Assembly: GCA_947650365.1 (NCBI GenBank)
Contig: OX393555.1
Location: 77,443,995-77,507,994, forward strand
Length of the DNA stretch: 64,000 nt
DNA from: Chamaelirium japonicum
Taxonomy: Eukaryota; Streptophyta; Magnoliopsida; Liliales; Melanthiaceae
Direction: 5' to 3'
Shown: positions 10,870-21,590 of the stretch, piece after piece
How the letters are laid out: every line of letters starts with the position of its first letter
Position numbering within the stretch: the first letter of the stretch is position 1
Notes under the pieces: model-generated
What the model saw: only the letters and a program-made list of their open reading frames with translations
Told to the model about the DNA's origin: nothing
The model's database searches: none
Position numbers and translations under genes: made by a program

Positions 10870-11167
10870 ATGAGGTAGCAAAACCCTCTCTAATGACTAC
10901 CCACCAATTTGTAATTTATACCACAATCATTGCTTGAAGATCTATGCATATGTTTAGATCGATTTTTAAGCAATACCCATATCAGAAGAAGGTTGAAAGG
11001 AGGCAAAAATCAGTAAAGGGAATTAGAAAACAATATATGCAACAAATTGAGAGATAAAAGCATACCAGCTCCTGGCCGAGCGCTACTGCAGCATCCTGAT
11101 AGCTTCTCTTGTTTCCCTGGCTGCTGCCACAAAAGACACATATCCTATTGAATCTGGATTGACTCAT
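9776..11167 (-). CDS. LOG: LOG-type cytokinin riboside 5'-monophosphate phosphoribohydrolase, exons 1-4 (partial)
   Basis: LOG enzymes remove ribose 5'-phosphate from cytokinin nucleotides to release active cytokinin, in the cytosol and nucleus. Four exons read without a break: 11167-11066, 10803-10706, 10498-10468 and 9875-9776, all with GT...AG borders and matching phases (0, 2, 0, then 1). The start ATG opens a peptide with [13 protein letters not shown], the family N-terminus. Exon 2 gives [16 protein letters not shown], exon 3 [10 protein letters not shown], and exon 4 [19 protein letters not shown] followed by FIALPG. The catalytic PGGxGTxxE motif is cut after its first residues: the next exon and the C-terminal half (family length about 200-220 aa; about 131 codons here) are not in the window. 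Either element 1 sits in intron 4 with the remainder beyond the left edge, or the gene is truncated. The visible part has no stop or frameshift. Confidence 0.9.
9916..9945. repeat. (GA)n microsatellite in LOG intron 3
   Basis: About 15 GA units just upstream (gene sense) of exon 4. Confidence 0.95.
10826..10867. repeat. (GA)n microsatellite in LOG intron 1
   Basis: About 20 GA units, 23 bp from the exon 2 acceptor. Confidence 0.95.
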
Positions 11168-11169
11168 TT

Positions 11170-11270
<101 letters not shown>

Positions 11271-11313
11271 GTTTCCTCTGAGGTTTTAGCCTTTGTGGCT
11301 CCCCTGCCCCCCC

Positions 11314-11319
11314 TTTATA
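11314..11319 (-). promoter_or_regulatory. Candidate TATA box of LOG
   Basis: The minus strand reads GTATAAAGGGGG here, about 150 bp upstream of the LOG ATG and about 35-45 bp before the GA tract. Spacing fits a start site near 11280. No expression evidence. Confidence 0.5.
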
Positions 11320-11606
11320 CTTCTAGTGACAACATATTGCAACATCCACCAATGCCTACCGCTCTCTAGTGTGCTCCTCCATGCCTATATATATGAAAAA
11401 TGTAAGCACACGTGCCCCCACACACACACTCATCTGGTGCAAAATAAAGTTGTTATGTCCTGGGCTTTTTAAGTGAGGGGCCCTAAGTACTGTCCCTTAC
11501 TTGAATAGTATTTTAGTGGAATCTAGGCTTATTCTAAACATGTGAAACAAACCAGTTTGGTACACACGAGATAAAAAGAAAGAAGAAAAGCTTTTACTTG
11601 TGTGTG

Positions 11607-11643
<37 letters not shown>

Positions 11644-12617
11644 ACCCTTGGTTTGTAACCTCAGACATTGACCAGGGAGGCCAGGGCTTATTGTTGAGAG
11701 GTGCAGCAATGCTTGAAGAGAAGAGCATGAACATGCTCCTCCCAAGATATTTATATGGTTTATTATCATCTCCCTTGGCCACTTAACCCTCCCCCATATC
11801 CAAGACAGTCCTGCTAGATGCAGAGGAAACATTGTATTTTTATCCTAACACGCCCTCCCCATTCCCCCATGCTCACCAAAACCCCATCACCAGACCAAGC
11901 ATGCTCTCCTCCATCCACGCAATCCCCTCCACTGATTGCACTGCCCCTCGTTTCCATGTCATCTCAACACCCCCAAACATTAAAAAATAAAAACATAGCC
12001 TGCTACAAAAATCCAAAACCACATCTCCTACCTGTTTCTTCTTTTAACCCCCCCCCCCAAATTCCTTTTGTATTCTAATTTAATCCCCATCACCCCCTAG
12101 GAACCAAACCTTGCTCTTAGACTAACAATACCAACAATTCTATAATGTTTTGAGATCCCCAAAAACCCATTCTATCTACCTTGACCTTGATCTGCCTTTT
12201 CCCTCTGTTGAGCCTAAGCAATCAAGATTACTAGCTATTTATAAGCACACAGTGCTTTAATTAAGCCATAGGATCTCACTCACCGCAGAGTATCACAAGG
12301 ATTAGGACTCTACCTTGCAATCTCAGAATTTCAAACGAATTTGTGACTAGCTAGTCCTTGCTCAAAAAAAAGTTATCATCAAGGATCCAACCAGAGTCTA
12401 GTTTAATTTTGTTTGGTGGTTGGGTTGTATATATATTGCTTTGTCTGTCGGGATGTCTCCAATCCGTTTGGCCGTCCTAACCGCCGACCCAAGTCTTGAT
12501 GCCCTTCCCTCCTCCCATGCGCTCGAGGTTTCAGGCCCATGCCCTGCTGCTCACTTGTACCAGCCAATATTCAACAATGGGAAATGGTCATGACTAAATG
12601 TAGACATATCACCTGAC

Positions 12618-12620
<3 letters not shown>
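11320..12620. other. LOG upstream intergenic region
   Basis: No gene recognised. The open frames seen are products of microsatellites or lack family features. It contains a (GA)n tract at 11610-11642 and a C-rich run at about 12050. It likely includes distal promoter sequence of LOG. Confidence 0.5.
11610..11642. repeat. (GA)n microsatellite upstream of LOG
   Basis: About 16 units. The 62-aa and 111-aa ORFs across it are repeat artefacts. Confidence 0.95.

Positions 12621-12661
<41 letters not shown>
12621..12661. repeat. (CT)n microsatellite
   Basis: About 20 CT units in the intergenic region. Confidence 0.95.
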
Positions 12662-12664
<3 letters not shown>

Positions 12665-13120
12665 GTTTATGATCCACAAACAAGGTGGGTGATTTTTGCA
12701 AAATCAATTTTTAACCACTTGTATGGAAGGTGGCTAACCATCCATATTTTAACCTCCTATAAGATGGTAAATAGCACAAAATTGCTCATGGATTAAGGCA
12801 AAATTCAATTCTACGATGCAGTTGGTATTGGTTCATCTTTCAGGTGAATGGTTCAGAAATGATGTAGGACAACCAGCCGCAGGCCCGAGCAAAAAGCCAA
12901 CCGTAGAACCAAAGCCGATTCGCTAGAGGCCTTTGCGCACAAGAAAGAAACCGGCCACCTCGATCCGCCAAGGATTAGAAAATATGATAATGGCAATTAT
13001 ATTTGGCATAATTTTGAGAAAGATATTATGTGATTTAAAAAAATTATATGATTTGAGATAATTGAGGGATATGATATGATCCTGAGAGATATGTTAGATC
13101 TGAAATATTTAAATGAGATC
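12662..13120. other. Short intergenic stretch before element 3
   Basis: AT-rich in its right half; no gene or repeat recognised. The five bases next to the LTR (13116-13120, AGATC) do not match the five at the other end of element 3. Confidence 0.4.
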
Positions 13121-13866
13121 TGTATGCGCAGAAAAAGATACGAGTCGTCTTTATTGCGAGCACACGATTACAGATGCCGGGACCCGGGGGCTCGGGTGTG
13201 GCGAGTCCGGGTGCGGCGAATATTTGATCAGGAGATTGTGGGAGAGATCATCTGAAGGGTCCCTTTGATCCGCGTCTCCACGTGGTATTCGTGCGAGAGC
13301 TCTGAAGGGGTTGCCCAGGACAGAGGTCTTTACAGGGTGAGGGTTTTCTGAGAGGGTAAGGAGTATCGGCCATTGATTTTGTCCCATCAGTGCTTCGCGC
13401 TTTCTCGGCTAGGGAGGTTTTGGGCTTTGTTCCTCGGTCTTCGTGTCTTCCTCGATCCTTGCTAGACCTTGGCGTCCTTGATCGTCGGTTCACGGCGTCG
13501 ATCGTGCTTTTGGCGTCGGCTTTGGCTTTGGCTTTCGGCTTTGGCGTGGCTCTGGCTTTTGCTTTGCTTTGGCGCTTGCGCTTGAACGTAGGCGGGTAGA
13601 GGCTTGCGATGCTTTAGTTCTTCCGGACTTCGCGTCGTATCGGCTAGAACGTACGGTGCTTTGCTCATGACCGTCGTAGTTGCTCGGCTTTGGCACGTGC
13701 GTTGCTTTGGCGCGGGCTTTACCGATGCGTTTGCTTTGGCTTCTTGCGTTGGCTTTGGCTTTAGCTTTGACTCGATCTTCTTCTCGAACGGCGATGGCTA
13801 CTTCTTCAAGACTTCTTTATTCTTCCGGCTTCCTCGACGATTGTGGCGTCGGCTTAGCTTTTCGGC

Positions 13867-14125
13867 GGGGGTAGCACCAATCTTCGTGCGACGGTTGTAG
13901 CGTCGGCTTTTGTTGATGAAGACGGTGGGGGTAGCACCGATCTTCGTGCGACGGTTGTAGCGTCGGCTTTTGTTAATGAAGACAGTGGGGGTAGCACCGA
14001 TCTCCGTGCGACGGTTGTGGCGTCGGGTTTTGTTGATGAAGACGGCGGGGGTAGCACCGATCTTCGTGCGACGGTTGTGGCGTCGGCTTTTGTTGACGAA
14101 GACGACAGGGGTAGCACCGGCTTCA
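13867..14125 (-). repeat. 60-bp tandem repeat in the 3' LTR
   Basis: GGGGGTAGCACCGAT recurs at 13867, 13927, 13987, 14047 and 14107, an exact 60-bp period. The same array is at 25988-26185 in the other LTR. The unit equals 20 codons, so an open frame on the element-sense strand runs through it. Confidence 0.9.
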
Positions 14126-14501
14126 GGCCTTCTTCTCCAAGCTTTCTTCTTCGTGCGAGGAGTCGATGCCTTTGTTGAAGACGACGGGTGGTGTCGGCTT
14201 CGATCTTCTTCTCCGGCCTTTGTTTATGGCGTCTTCGGAGTTGATGAAGATCGTTGGAGAAGTCGGGGTGACGACGACTCCGGGTCTTCTTCTCCAAGCT
14301 TTCTTGTTCGTGCAAGGAGTCAAAGCTTTGATCTTCAAGTGCAAGGTCTTCATGTTGATGAGGACTTGAAGGGCTAAGGATTCCCGTAGGACATGCTTGC
14401 CGTGCCTCGTGAAGCCTTCGGTATTCAAGCGTTGGAGCTTCTCTTGCAGAGCCCTTTCGTCTTCAGCTTTTTCGACCTCTTGTGCCTTCCCCCACCCCTT
14501 C

Positions 14502-14509
14502 TATTTATA
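14502..14509 (-). promoter_or_regulatory. TATA box of the element-3 family LTR (3' copy)
   Basis: The minus strand reads CCTATAAATAGAAGG. The same box is conserved in the 5' LTR at 26555-26562. Confidence 0.7.
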
Positions 14510-15009
14510 GGCAAAGGGGGGCGGTTGGGAGAGATATGGCTGAAATCTTTTTGTTTCATCCAATATCTCTCCCCATAACCATCAAGATATTGTCCCCTTA
14601 TTTGGGGAAACAAACTCGATCCCCTCCTTTTTAGTTGGGGTGGTTACGGGCTAGATGTGACCTGATCTTTGAAGATACGTCGTCATCTTTGCACCTTCCG
14701 GATCGCATGGCGACACGACGTCATCTTGTCCGTCGGATCGAGGGATCGTCGCGGATCTACGGCTGCGTAGACGTCCACGCCACCTCCCCCCGCATCGAGA
14801 CGGTTAGGATTTTTTTTCTTTTCTTTTTCTTTTTTTTTTCCTTTCTTTTTTTTCTTTTTCTTTATGGCCGGCCCCACCTCCCTATGGGGAGGGGGGCACG
14901 GTTTTCAAGGAGGGGGGGCCGGTGGGCCCCCCTCTTTGTGTTCGAGTTGCGGGTCCGGTGGGACCCGTTTGCTTTGGATGAGCCGTAAGGATTTACATGG
15001 CACGTGTGC

Positions 15010-15265
15010 GAGCTAAGTTCGCATGCGGGCCGTTGGGTGCGAGCCAGGTTTCACATGCGGACCGTTGGGTGCGAGCCAGGTTTCGCATGCCGGCCGTTGG
15101 GTGCGAGCTAGGTTTCGCATGCGGGCCGTTGTGCGCAGGCCAAGTTTCGCATGCGGGCCGTTGCGTATGGGCCAGGTTTCGCATGCGGGCCGTTGTGTGT
15201 GGGCCAGGTTTCGCATGCGGGCCATTGTGTGTGAGCCCGATTTATATGTGTGGGTTGGGTTCGAC
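15010..15265 (-). repeat. 32-bp GC-rich tandem repeat in U3 (3' LTR)
   Basis: About seven diverged units containing GTTTCGCATGCGGGCCGTT, each with the palindrome GCATGC. The matching array in the 5' LTR is at 27073-27375 and a third version is in the LTR at 58741. ORFs across it are repeat-driven. Confidence 0.85.
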
Positions 15266-15341
15266 CCCGGGGCCGTTGAGTGCGCCCGCGGGAAACGCGT
15301 AGCGCTTGGACTTGAGCCTCGTATTCGTGTGGGATTAGGTC

Positions 15342-15349
15342 TTTATAAG
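15342..15349 (+). promoter_or_regulatory. Candidate TATA box of the antisense PMD gene
   Basis: TTTATAAG followed by GACCCCC lies about 90 bp before an ATG at 15433 that follows a CTAGGGTTTC leader-like stretch. It points opposite to the retrotransposon. The position fits a separate promoter for the extra gene. Confidence 0.5.
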
Positions 15350-15432
15350 GACCCCCGTTTCTTCGTTTCTCTTCATTGGTGACGATTCCCGGTGGCTTAG
15401 AGACGAAGGCTCTTGCTAGGGTTTCTTGCTTC

Positions 15433-17843
15433 ATGACGATGACACGGAGGATAAAGATAGTCACGCTATGGAGCTCGAGAAGGAGAGGAGATCGCCGGAT
15501 CGCGGAGGGCGGAGGGTCGCAGGCGAGGTGATCCTCCTCCTCCTTCTCCTCCTCTTTCTTCTTTTTCTTCTTCTTCTTCTTCCGGTTTGCATGGAGAGGC
15601 AGCGGCAGCGCGGGCCGCGGTGGCCGGTGCTACGGGGCGCGCGCGCGGTAGCAGCAGCAACGGCGGCACGCACACGGGGCGCGGGGGCCGGCGCAGCAGC
15701 GGCAGCGGTGGTGAAGCGGCGCGCGGGGGCCGGTGCTGTAGCCGGTGTGGCAGGTGGGCCGGTGGTCAGCGCGGTGCGGGCGCGGGCGCGGCAGGGTGGC
15801 CGGTGGCCAGGTTGGCAGAGGCCAACAGCCCCCCCCCCCCTCCGCGGGTTTTAACAGGAGAGAGGGGGTTGCGGCTTTTTGCCATGGCCCCCCTCTTATT
15901 TCCTTGTTTTTGCATAAGGGGCCTGCGGATTTTTAGCCGAGGCCCCCCTCGTTTCTTCGTTCTGGCATTCGGGGCCTGCGGCTCTTTTTTTTTTTTGGCG
16001 CTTTTCTCGGTATTTGACTTGTACTTTTCTTGCTGTCTGACTTGGGCTTTGCCTCCCTTCTTTTTCCAGGTCTCGGCGTTACGAGAGTTTTTCGAGTTCT
16101 AGCTGGATCGTCGATGCGGTCTCCCACGAGAGTACGCATCTTCGTTTCCCTTTTGCGCAAGTCTTCCACCACCGTGCTTCGAGATAGGAGGACAGACCAT
16201 CGGTACTTCAGCTTTTGACGCACGAGCGAATTTGTGAGGATGGCGCGGCCGACGGCTCTTGTCATGTGTTGAAACTTGGCGAGCGTATCCTTACTGACGA
16301 AGGATCTTCATGGCAGATCGTTCGACCGAGTTTGGGGTTGCCGTTCCACCATACTGGCGAGGAATCGGTTCCGGTCCCCGTTGTTGCTTTGAAGATATGC
16401 TCCCGTCATACACGATGGGGTGTGGAGATTCAACCGCATGGAGGTGTCACATATCTGGGAGGTTTCTGGAACTGGATGCGAGAGCTGTCTGGCGCGTTGG
16501 AGGCAGAGCCAGGGATGGAGCGTCTGGAGAGGTTCGTGGAGCCGGCTTGTTGGGAGTATAGCCGACCGGATGGTATGTACCGGGCTCTTTGCGAGCAGTG
16601 GTGCCCTGAGACCAACACTTTTTTGACCGGAGCTAGCGAAATCGGGATCACCCTTCGTGACGTGCATATTATCTCTGGATGTCCAGAAGTTCGGAGCTAC
16701 TATCAGGAGGAGGTTCCTTCTTTGGAGGTCTTGACGGATCCAGACGAGTCTCCTAGCTACTGTCTTTTTAAGGCATACGCTATTATAGTAGCGCGCGAGC
16801 AGTCAGATCGAGTACTCCACTCAGCTTGGGTAGACTTCTGGTTTCGAGGAGAATATCACCACGTCCCCCCTTCGAGTCATCCGATGTGGAGGTATGCATC
16901 GTCGAAGAAACCGGCACCTGGCACTTTCCGGCGGCCGATTGAATCTCTGAGGAAAGAATGGTGCTCCATGGCGGGGGCGCAACGTCCCTGGAAGGTTTTG
17001 GGACTGGAGGATGAGGTCTCCAGTGTAGGGAGAGAACGGACTCCTCTAGTTAGGCCTGGTAGTCTGGCAGAGATTACTCCTGCAGTTGTTCCGTCGGGTG
17101 TTTCGCTGGTAGCTTCGGGTGTTTCGCCGATAGCTTCGGGTGTTTTGCCGGTAGCTTCGGGTGTTTTGCTGATAGCTTCTCCATCGGTTCCGGTGGCGCC
17201 GCTGACTGTAAGCACATCGATGGTTCAGGAAGCGGTTCCTACACTTGAGTCTTTGAGACAGGAGCCTGTCTCGTCCGTGCACTCGAGGACCGACAAACAA
17301 AAGTGTGGCTCGCGGGGCCTTCTTTCTGCACTTCTTTTGGAGAGCTGTCGGAAGTATATCCAAGCAACGCTCATACCTTTTCAGGAGGATGGTCTTGATG
17401 CTTTGACTGGCTGGTGGGTCCTTGAGGGACCCGAGTTTTGCGAGAGTCTGGCGGCTTTTCAAGTAGATGACTCTTTGTTTGCAGAGTGCATGCATGCTTT
17501 TTTGGTGGACAGTAAAGCTCATCGCTTGAAATAGGCTTTGATGGAAGATGACCTTCCTCTGATACTAGCAAAGGCTGAGGACGAGGAGCGTCGACTGGAG
17601 GAGCAGCATACACTTGCCACCGCGAGCATTGTTCGAGCTCGGAAGAAGCTGGAGGCTGCTCGCACATCTTTTGAGAAGGCTGAGACGATTGAGAAATCTT
17701 TTAGAGCAGATCTTGCGAAGCAACGTGTTGAGCTGGCGACGCATCGGGAGCGGATAGCTTCTCGGTCCTCGGAGCTGCAGCGGATGGAGGTCACTGGCGG
17801 CGAGCTGCTCCAACGTCTTAAAGAGTTTAATTCGCTTTACTAG
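15433..17843 (+). pseudogene. Antisense gene of element 3 with plant mobile domain (PMD) and coiled coil
   Basis: Encoded against the retrotransposon between integrase and the 3' LTR. The best frame (16215-17534) contains the PMD core near residues 110-155: YRALCEQWCPETNTF, then GITLRDVHIISGCPE, which matches the 'ERWRPETHTFHL...TLQDVAVLLGLP' pattern of PMD (aminotransferase-like) proteins. Later come Ser/Val-rich repeats (residues about 290-330, ASGVxPV) and, after an in-frame TAG at 17532-17534, a Glu/Arg-rich coiled coil ending at 17843. Upstream, an acceptor-like TTTTTCCAG at about 16061-16069 suggests an intron after a GC- and CT-rich first exon starting at ATG 15433 or 15469. A further in-frame TAG lies near 16185. 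PMD proteins occur in host regulators such as MAIN/MAIL1 and in many transposons; the role in this element is unknown. Confidence 0.7.
15520..15860. repeat. Low-complexity CT- and GC-rich stretch
   Basis: TCCTCC/TTCTTC run followed by GGCGCG-rich triplet-like sequence and a C13 run near 15830. ORFs here in every frame are composition artefacts. It lies in the presumed first exon or intron of the PMD gene. Confidence 0.7.
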
Positions 17844-18089
17844 CGGTGTTGCCTTTCCTTTTCTTTCTTGTCATTTCTGCTGGATAGACTCGTAGTTTTG
17901 CTTTTCTTCGTTTGATGACATCTCAATATTATGCATCTATCTTCTGGACTTATCTTCTGGAACGGCGGTGTCTGGTTGTTGTTTTTTTTGTTTGGACTGA
18001 ACCTTTACAGGCTGCCTACGTACCCTATTGAGAGGGATCAAGTCACACGTAGTTCCTTTTTTTTTTTTGCAAGGAGTGTAGCCCTGCTT
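17844..18089. other. Convergent junction between PMD gene and pol
   Basis: About 250 bp of T-rich sequence separating the ends of two genes that point at each other. No tandem repeat is seen here, unlike elements 1 and 2. Confidence 0.5.
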
Positions 18090-21000
18090 TCAGGCGTAGT
18101 ACCTTTTGAGGTACTTGCCATTGATAGGGCCGAGTGTAAGCCCTTCTGGCTTGGTGAGAAGATATGCACCATTGGAGTAGACCTCTTTGACAGCGTGCGG
18201 TCCATCCCACTTGGCGTCGAACTTCTTTCCTCCTCGATGCGAGAGAATGATGGGGCGTTTAACTGCCAGCACCAATTCTCCTATTTGGAAGGATCGAGGG
18301 CGAATTCTTTTATTGAAGGCTCGCATTAGCCTGGCTTGATAGCATTCCAAGCGTTGCTAGGCTTTGAGGTGCTTTTCATCCAGTGCTTCCAATTCTGCTA
18401 GGCAAAGTTGAGCGTTGTCACTGTTGACGAGGCCTTCTTGGATGGCTATCCTAAGTGACGGGATCTGGAGCTCAAGCGGGAGGACAGCTTCTACTCTATA
18501 TACTAGTGAGTACGGAGTTGCTTGTGTTGGTGTGCGAAAAGAGGTGCGATATGCCCATAACGCTTCGCCCATGCGTTCGTGCCAGTCTTTCTTTGACTTT
18601 GAGACGACTTTCTCCAAAAGCTTGTAGAGAGTCTTGTTGAAAACTTCTGCTAGACCGTTGGCTGACGTGTTGTACATGGTTGAACACCTTTGCTTGATAT
18701 CGAACTTGGCACAAAACTGGCTGACAGCGGCATTCTTGAATTGCTTCCTGTTATCCGTGACAATATAGCGAGGGATGCCGTACCGGAAGATGATATCGTT
18801 CTGGATGAAGTTGATGACAAAGTGCCTGGTAACTTCTCGCAATGGTACTGCCTCAGCCCACTTGGAGAAGTAATCTGTTGCCGCTAGGATGTAAAGATGC
18901 TGCTTGGATGACTTGGGTAGCGGATCGACAATGTCGAGTCCCCATCCATCGAAGGGCCATGACACGATGGTTGGATGCAAAGGTTCCGGAGACTGACGGA
19001 TGTAGTCGCCATGCAACTGGCAAGCGTGGCATCTTTTTGCAAACTCGAGGGAGTCCTTGATCATAGTGGGCCAGTAATATCCCATCCGCCTGATGCGGAA
19101 GTGAAGCTTTGGAACGGACTGATGCGAGCCACAAATCCCGGTATGGACTTCTTCTAGTGCTGTTTCCGCTTCTTCTTTTGCAAGACACCTCAGGAGCGTA
19201 CCATCGTAGCTTCGACGGTACAACTAGTTGTTGAAGTGGAAGAATTTCAGAGACCGTGGCGAATGTCGACCTTACGCTTTGGATCTTCGGGGAGCTTCCC
19301 ATGGACAAGAAAGTCTATGAATGGTTGTCTCTAATCTAGCTCGTTGGTCATGAGAACGTCTACTGCATTGACTTGGTCTGGGATTCCCATAGGGATATCC
19401 TCCTCGGTGATCACCATCCTCTTGCAGATAGGGATGATGAGTTGACTTTTTTCTGGGAATGGAAGTGTAGTCGCTAAATTTGCGAGCGCATCAGCCTGCT
19501 GATTAAGGTTTCTGGGGACATGCCGGATTGAAGCAGTTTTGAGCGTACCAAGAAGTTTTAGAGCTCGCAGATGTAATGGCACGATGTCTTCTTTGTTAAC
19601 TTCGTATGTCCCCAATATTTACTGAAAGACGAGTTGAGAGTCACCGAAAATTTTGAGCCCTTGAAGTTTCATATCATTGGCGAGTTCGAGGCCAATGATC
19701 AAGGCTTGATATTCTGCCCTGTTGTTGGAGCATGGTTCTGATAGTAGAAATGAGAAAGGGAGTATTTTATCGTTTGGCGTGACGAAGATAACTCCTGCTC
19801 CTGCCACGTCTTGCCTTGCCGCGCCATCGAAGAACATCTTCCAAGAAGGGGCGATATCGATGCAGAACACTTCTTCGTCTGGGAGGTCTTCCGATAGTTC
19901 CCATTCTGCTGAAAGGGGGTATTCTGCCAGGAAGTCCGTGAGAGCTATCTTGACCTTTGACCGCTTTCCGAGGGACAAAGGTGATGTCGAACTCAAGGAG
20001 GAGCAAAGCCCACTTATCCAAGCGTCCGGACAGCACTGGTTTTGACATGATGTATTTGAGTGGGTCGGCTTTTGAGATAAGCCTGATGGTGTGAGCTAAC
20101 ATGTAGTGTCGCAACTTCTTTGTGGCAAAGACGAGCGCTAGGCAGACCTTTTCAATTGGGGAGTAGTTTAGCTCCGCACCAATGAGAGTTCGACTCAAAT
20201 AGTAACATGCTATTTCTTTGCCTAGCTTGTTGTCTTGAGCCAGGAGTGCCCCCAAGGACTGCTCCTGGGCGCTGATGTAGAGGACCAATGGCTTTCCTTG
20301 AACTGGTGCTGTCAGAACTGGAGGCTTGAGTAAGTAATTCCTGATGTTTTGGAGGGCTTCTTGACAAGCTTCATCCCACTTGAATGGTGCTCCTTTCTTC
20401 ATGAGGTGACTGAAGGGTCTACATTTTCTAGCTAAGTTGGCGATAAACCTCTTGATATATGCTAGATGGACCTGGAGACCTCTGAGGTCTCGCACTGTTT
20501 TTGGGATTGGCATATTGAGAATAGCATCTATTTTGGATTGATCTATCTCAATGCCTCGATGTCGTACGACAAAACCGAGAAACTTACCCGAGGAGACTCC
20601 AAATACGTATTTAAACGGGTTCATGCGGAGCTGGTACCTTCGAAGCCGTTTGAAGATCAGCTCGAGGTCTTGAAGGTGCATTGACTTTTGTCTTGATTTT
20701 ACCACGAGATCGTCAACGTAGCATTCCATATTCTGATGAATGATATCGTCAAAATTTTTTTGCATGGCTCGTTGGTAAGTAGCTCCTACATTTTTCAAGC
20801 CGAAAGGCATGACTTTGTAGCAGTAGATCCCTTTTGGCGTACGGAATACCGTAAGCTCTTCATATTTGGGTGCCATCTGGATTTGGTTGTAGCCTGAGGA
20901 TCCATCCATGAAGGTTAGTGCTTCATGGCCTGTTGTCGCGTCTACCATCAACTCTGTGATTGGCAATGGGAAGTCATCCTTGGGACATGCATTGTTCAAA

Positions 21001-21590
21001 TCCCTGAAGTCCACGCATACTCTGATTTGGCCGTTCCTTTTCTTGACTGGGACCATGCTGGAGATCCACGTTGGATATTTAACTTCTCGGATAAAGCCAG
21101 CTTCAATAAGCTTGTTGATTTTGCCTTCTATTTGCGGTATTAGTTCTGACCGGTAGCATCTTTGTCCTTGCTTAATGGTGCTAGCTCTGTGTCTGACAGC
21201 GAGCTGGTGTACTGCAATCTTGGGGTCAAGTCCCGACATTTCCTTGTAGGACCATCTGAAGACATCTCTGTATTCTTGGAGTAGCTTGATGTATGCAGCC
21301 TCCTCTTCGGGAGTCAGTAGTGCACTTACGAATGTAGGTCGAGGATCCTCCTGCGTATCCAAGTAGATTTCCTTCAGATCGTCGACAGTAGATTGCCCCC
21401 CTTCTTTGAGGACGGGCGGAGCGTCTAGCAACACGTCGTCCGAAGTAGAAGTGTCGTCGATTGAAGTGTTGGAAATTGTGATATAGTTAACAGATACCAA
21501 AATGATATCGGTGTTGTCGTCAGTTTTGAAGAATGATATGGGTGGGAGGGTGGGAACGTTATTACTCACCTCAGTGGGTGGCTTTTCCAA
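18090..21590 (-). pseudogene. pol of element 3: RT, RNase H, archaeal-type RNase H, integrase
   Basis: 21590-19767 holds reverse transcriptase (FIREVKYPTWIS, VCVDFRDLNNACPKD, the YVDD catalytic box at about 20710-20724, FLGFVV) and the first RNase H. 19996-19331 is a second RNase H of archaeal type (WKMFFDGAARQ, NNRAEYQALI, GDSQLV), the Tat hallmark. 19223-18357 is integrase with an HHCC zinc part (H...H...CHAC) and the D-D-E residues in GLDIVDP, VTDN and LAEVFN; 18350-18090 is its C-terminal part. There are frameshifts near 20000 and 19300 and in-frame stops near 19617 and 18355. It would copy and integrate element RNA if intact. Confidence 0.85.

Larger units (their letters stand above)
13121..15285 (-). 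repeat. 3' LTR of element 3 (U3 start missing)
   Basis: Aligns with the 5' LTR at 25245-27406 from the TGTATGCGCAG end through the 60-bp repeats, TATA box and 32-bp GC-rich repeats. It stops being similar near 15285, whereas the other copy continues for about 110 bp to TGTGGGC. Beyond 15285 the sequence leads directly into the promoter region of the opposite-strand PMD gene. Confidence 0.8.

Noticed and set aside
14997-15302. Cys/Gly-rich frames of about 100-120 codons resembling a repeat protein
   Set aside because: Generated by the 32-bp LTR repeat; present in shifted phases in the other LTR copies.
15461-15675. Arginine-rich and leucine-rich frames on both strands
   Set aside because: They are translations of TCC/TTC triplet runs and GC-rich low-complexity DNA.
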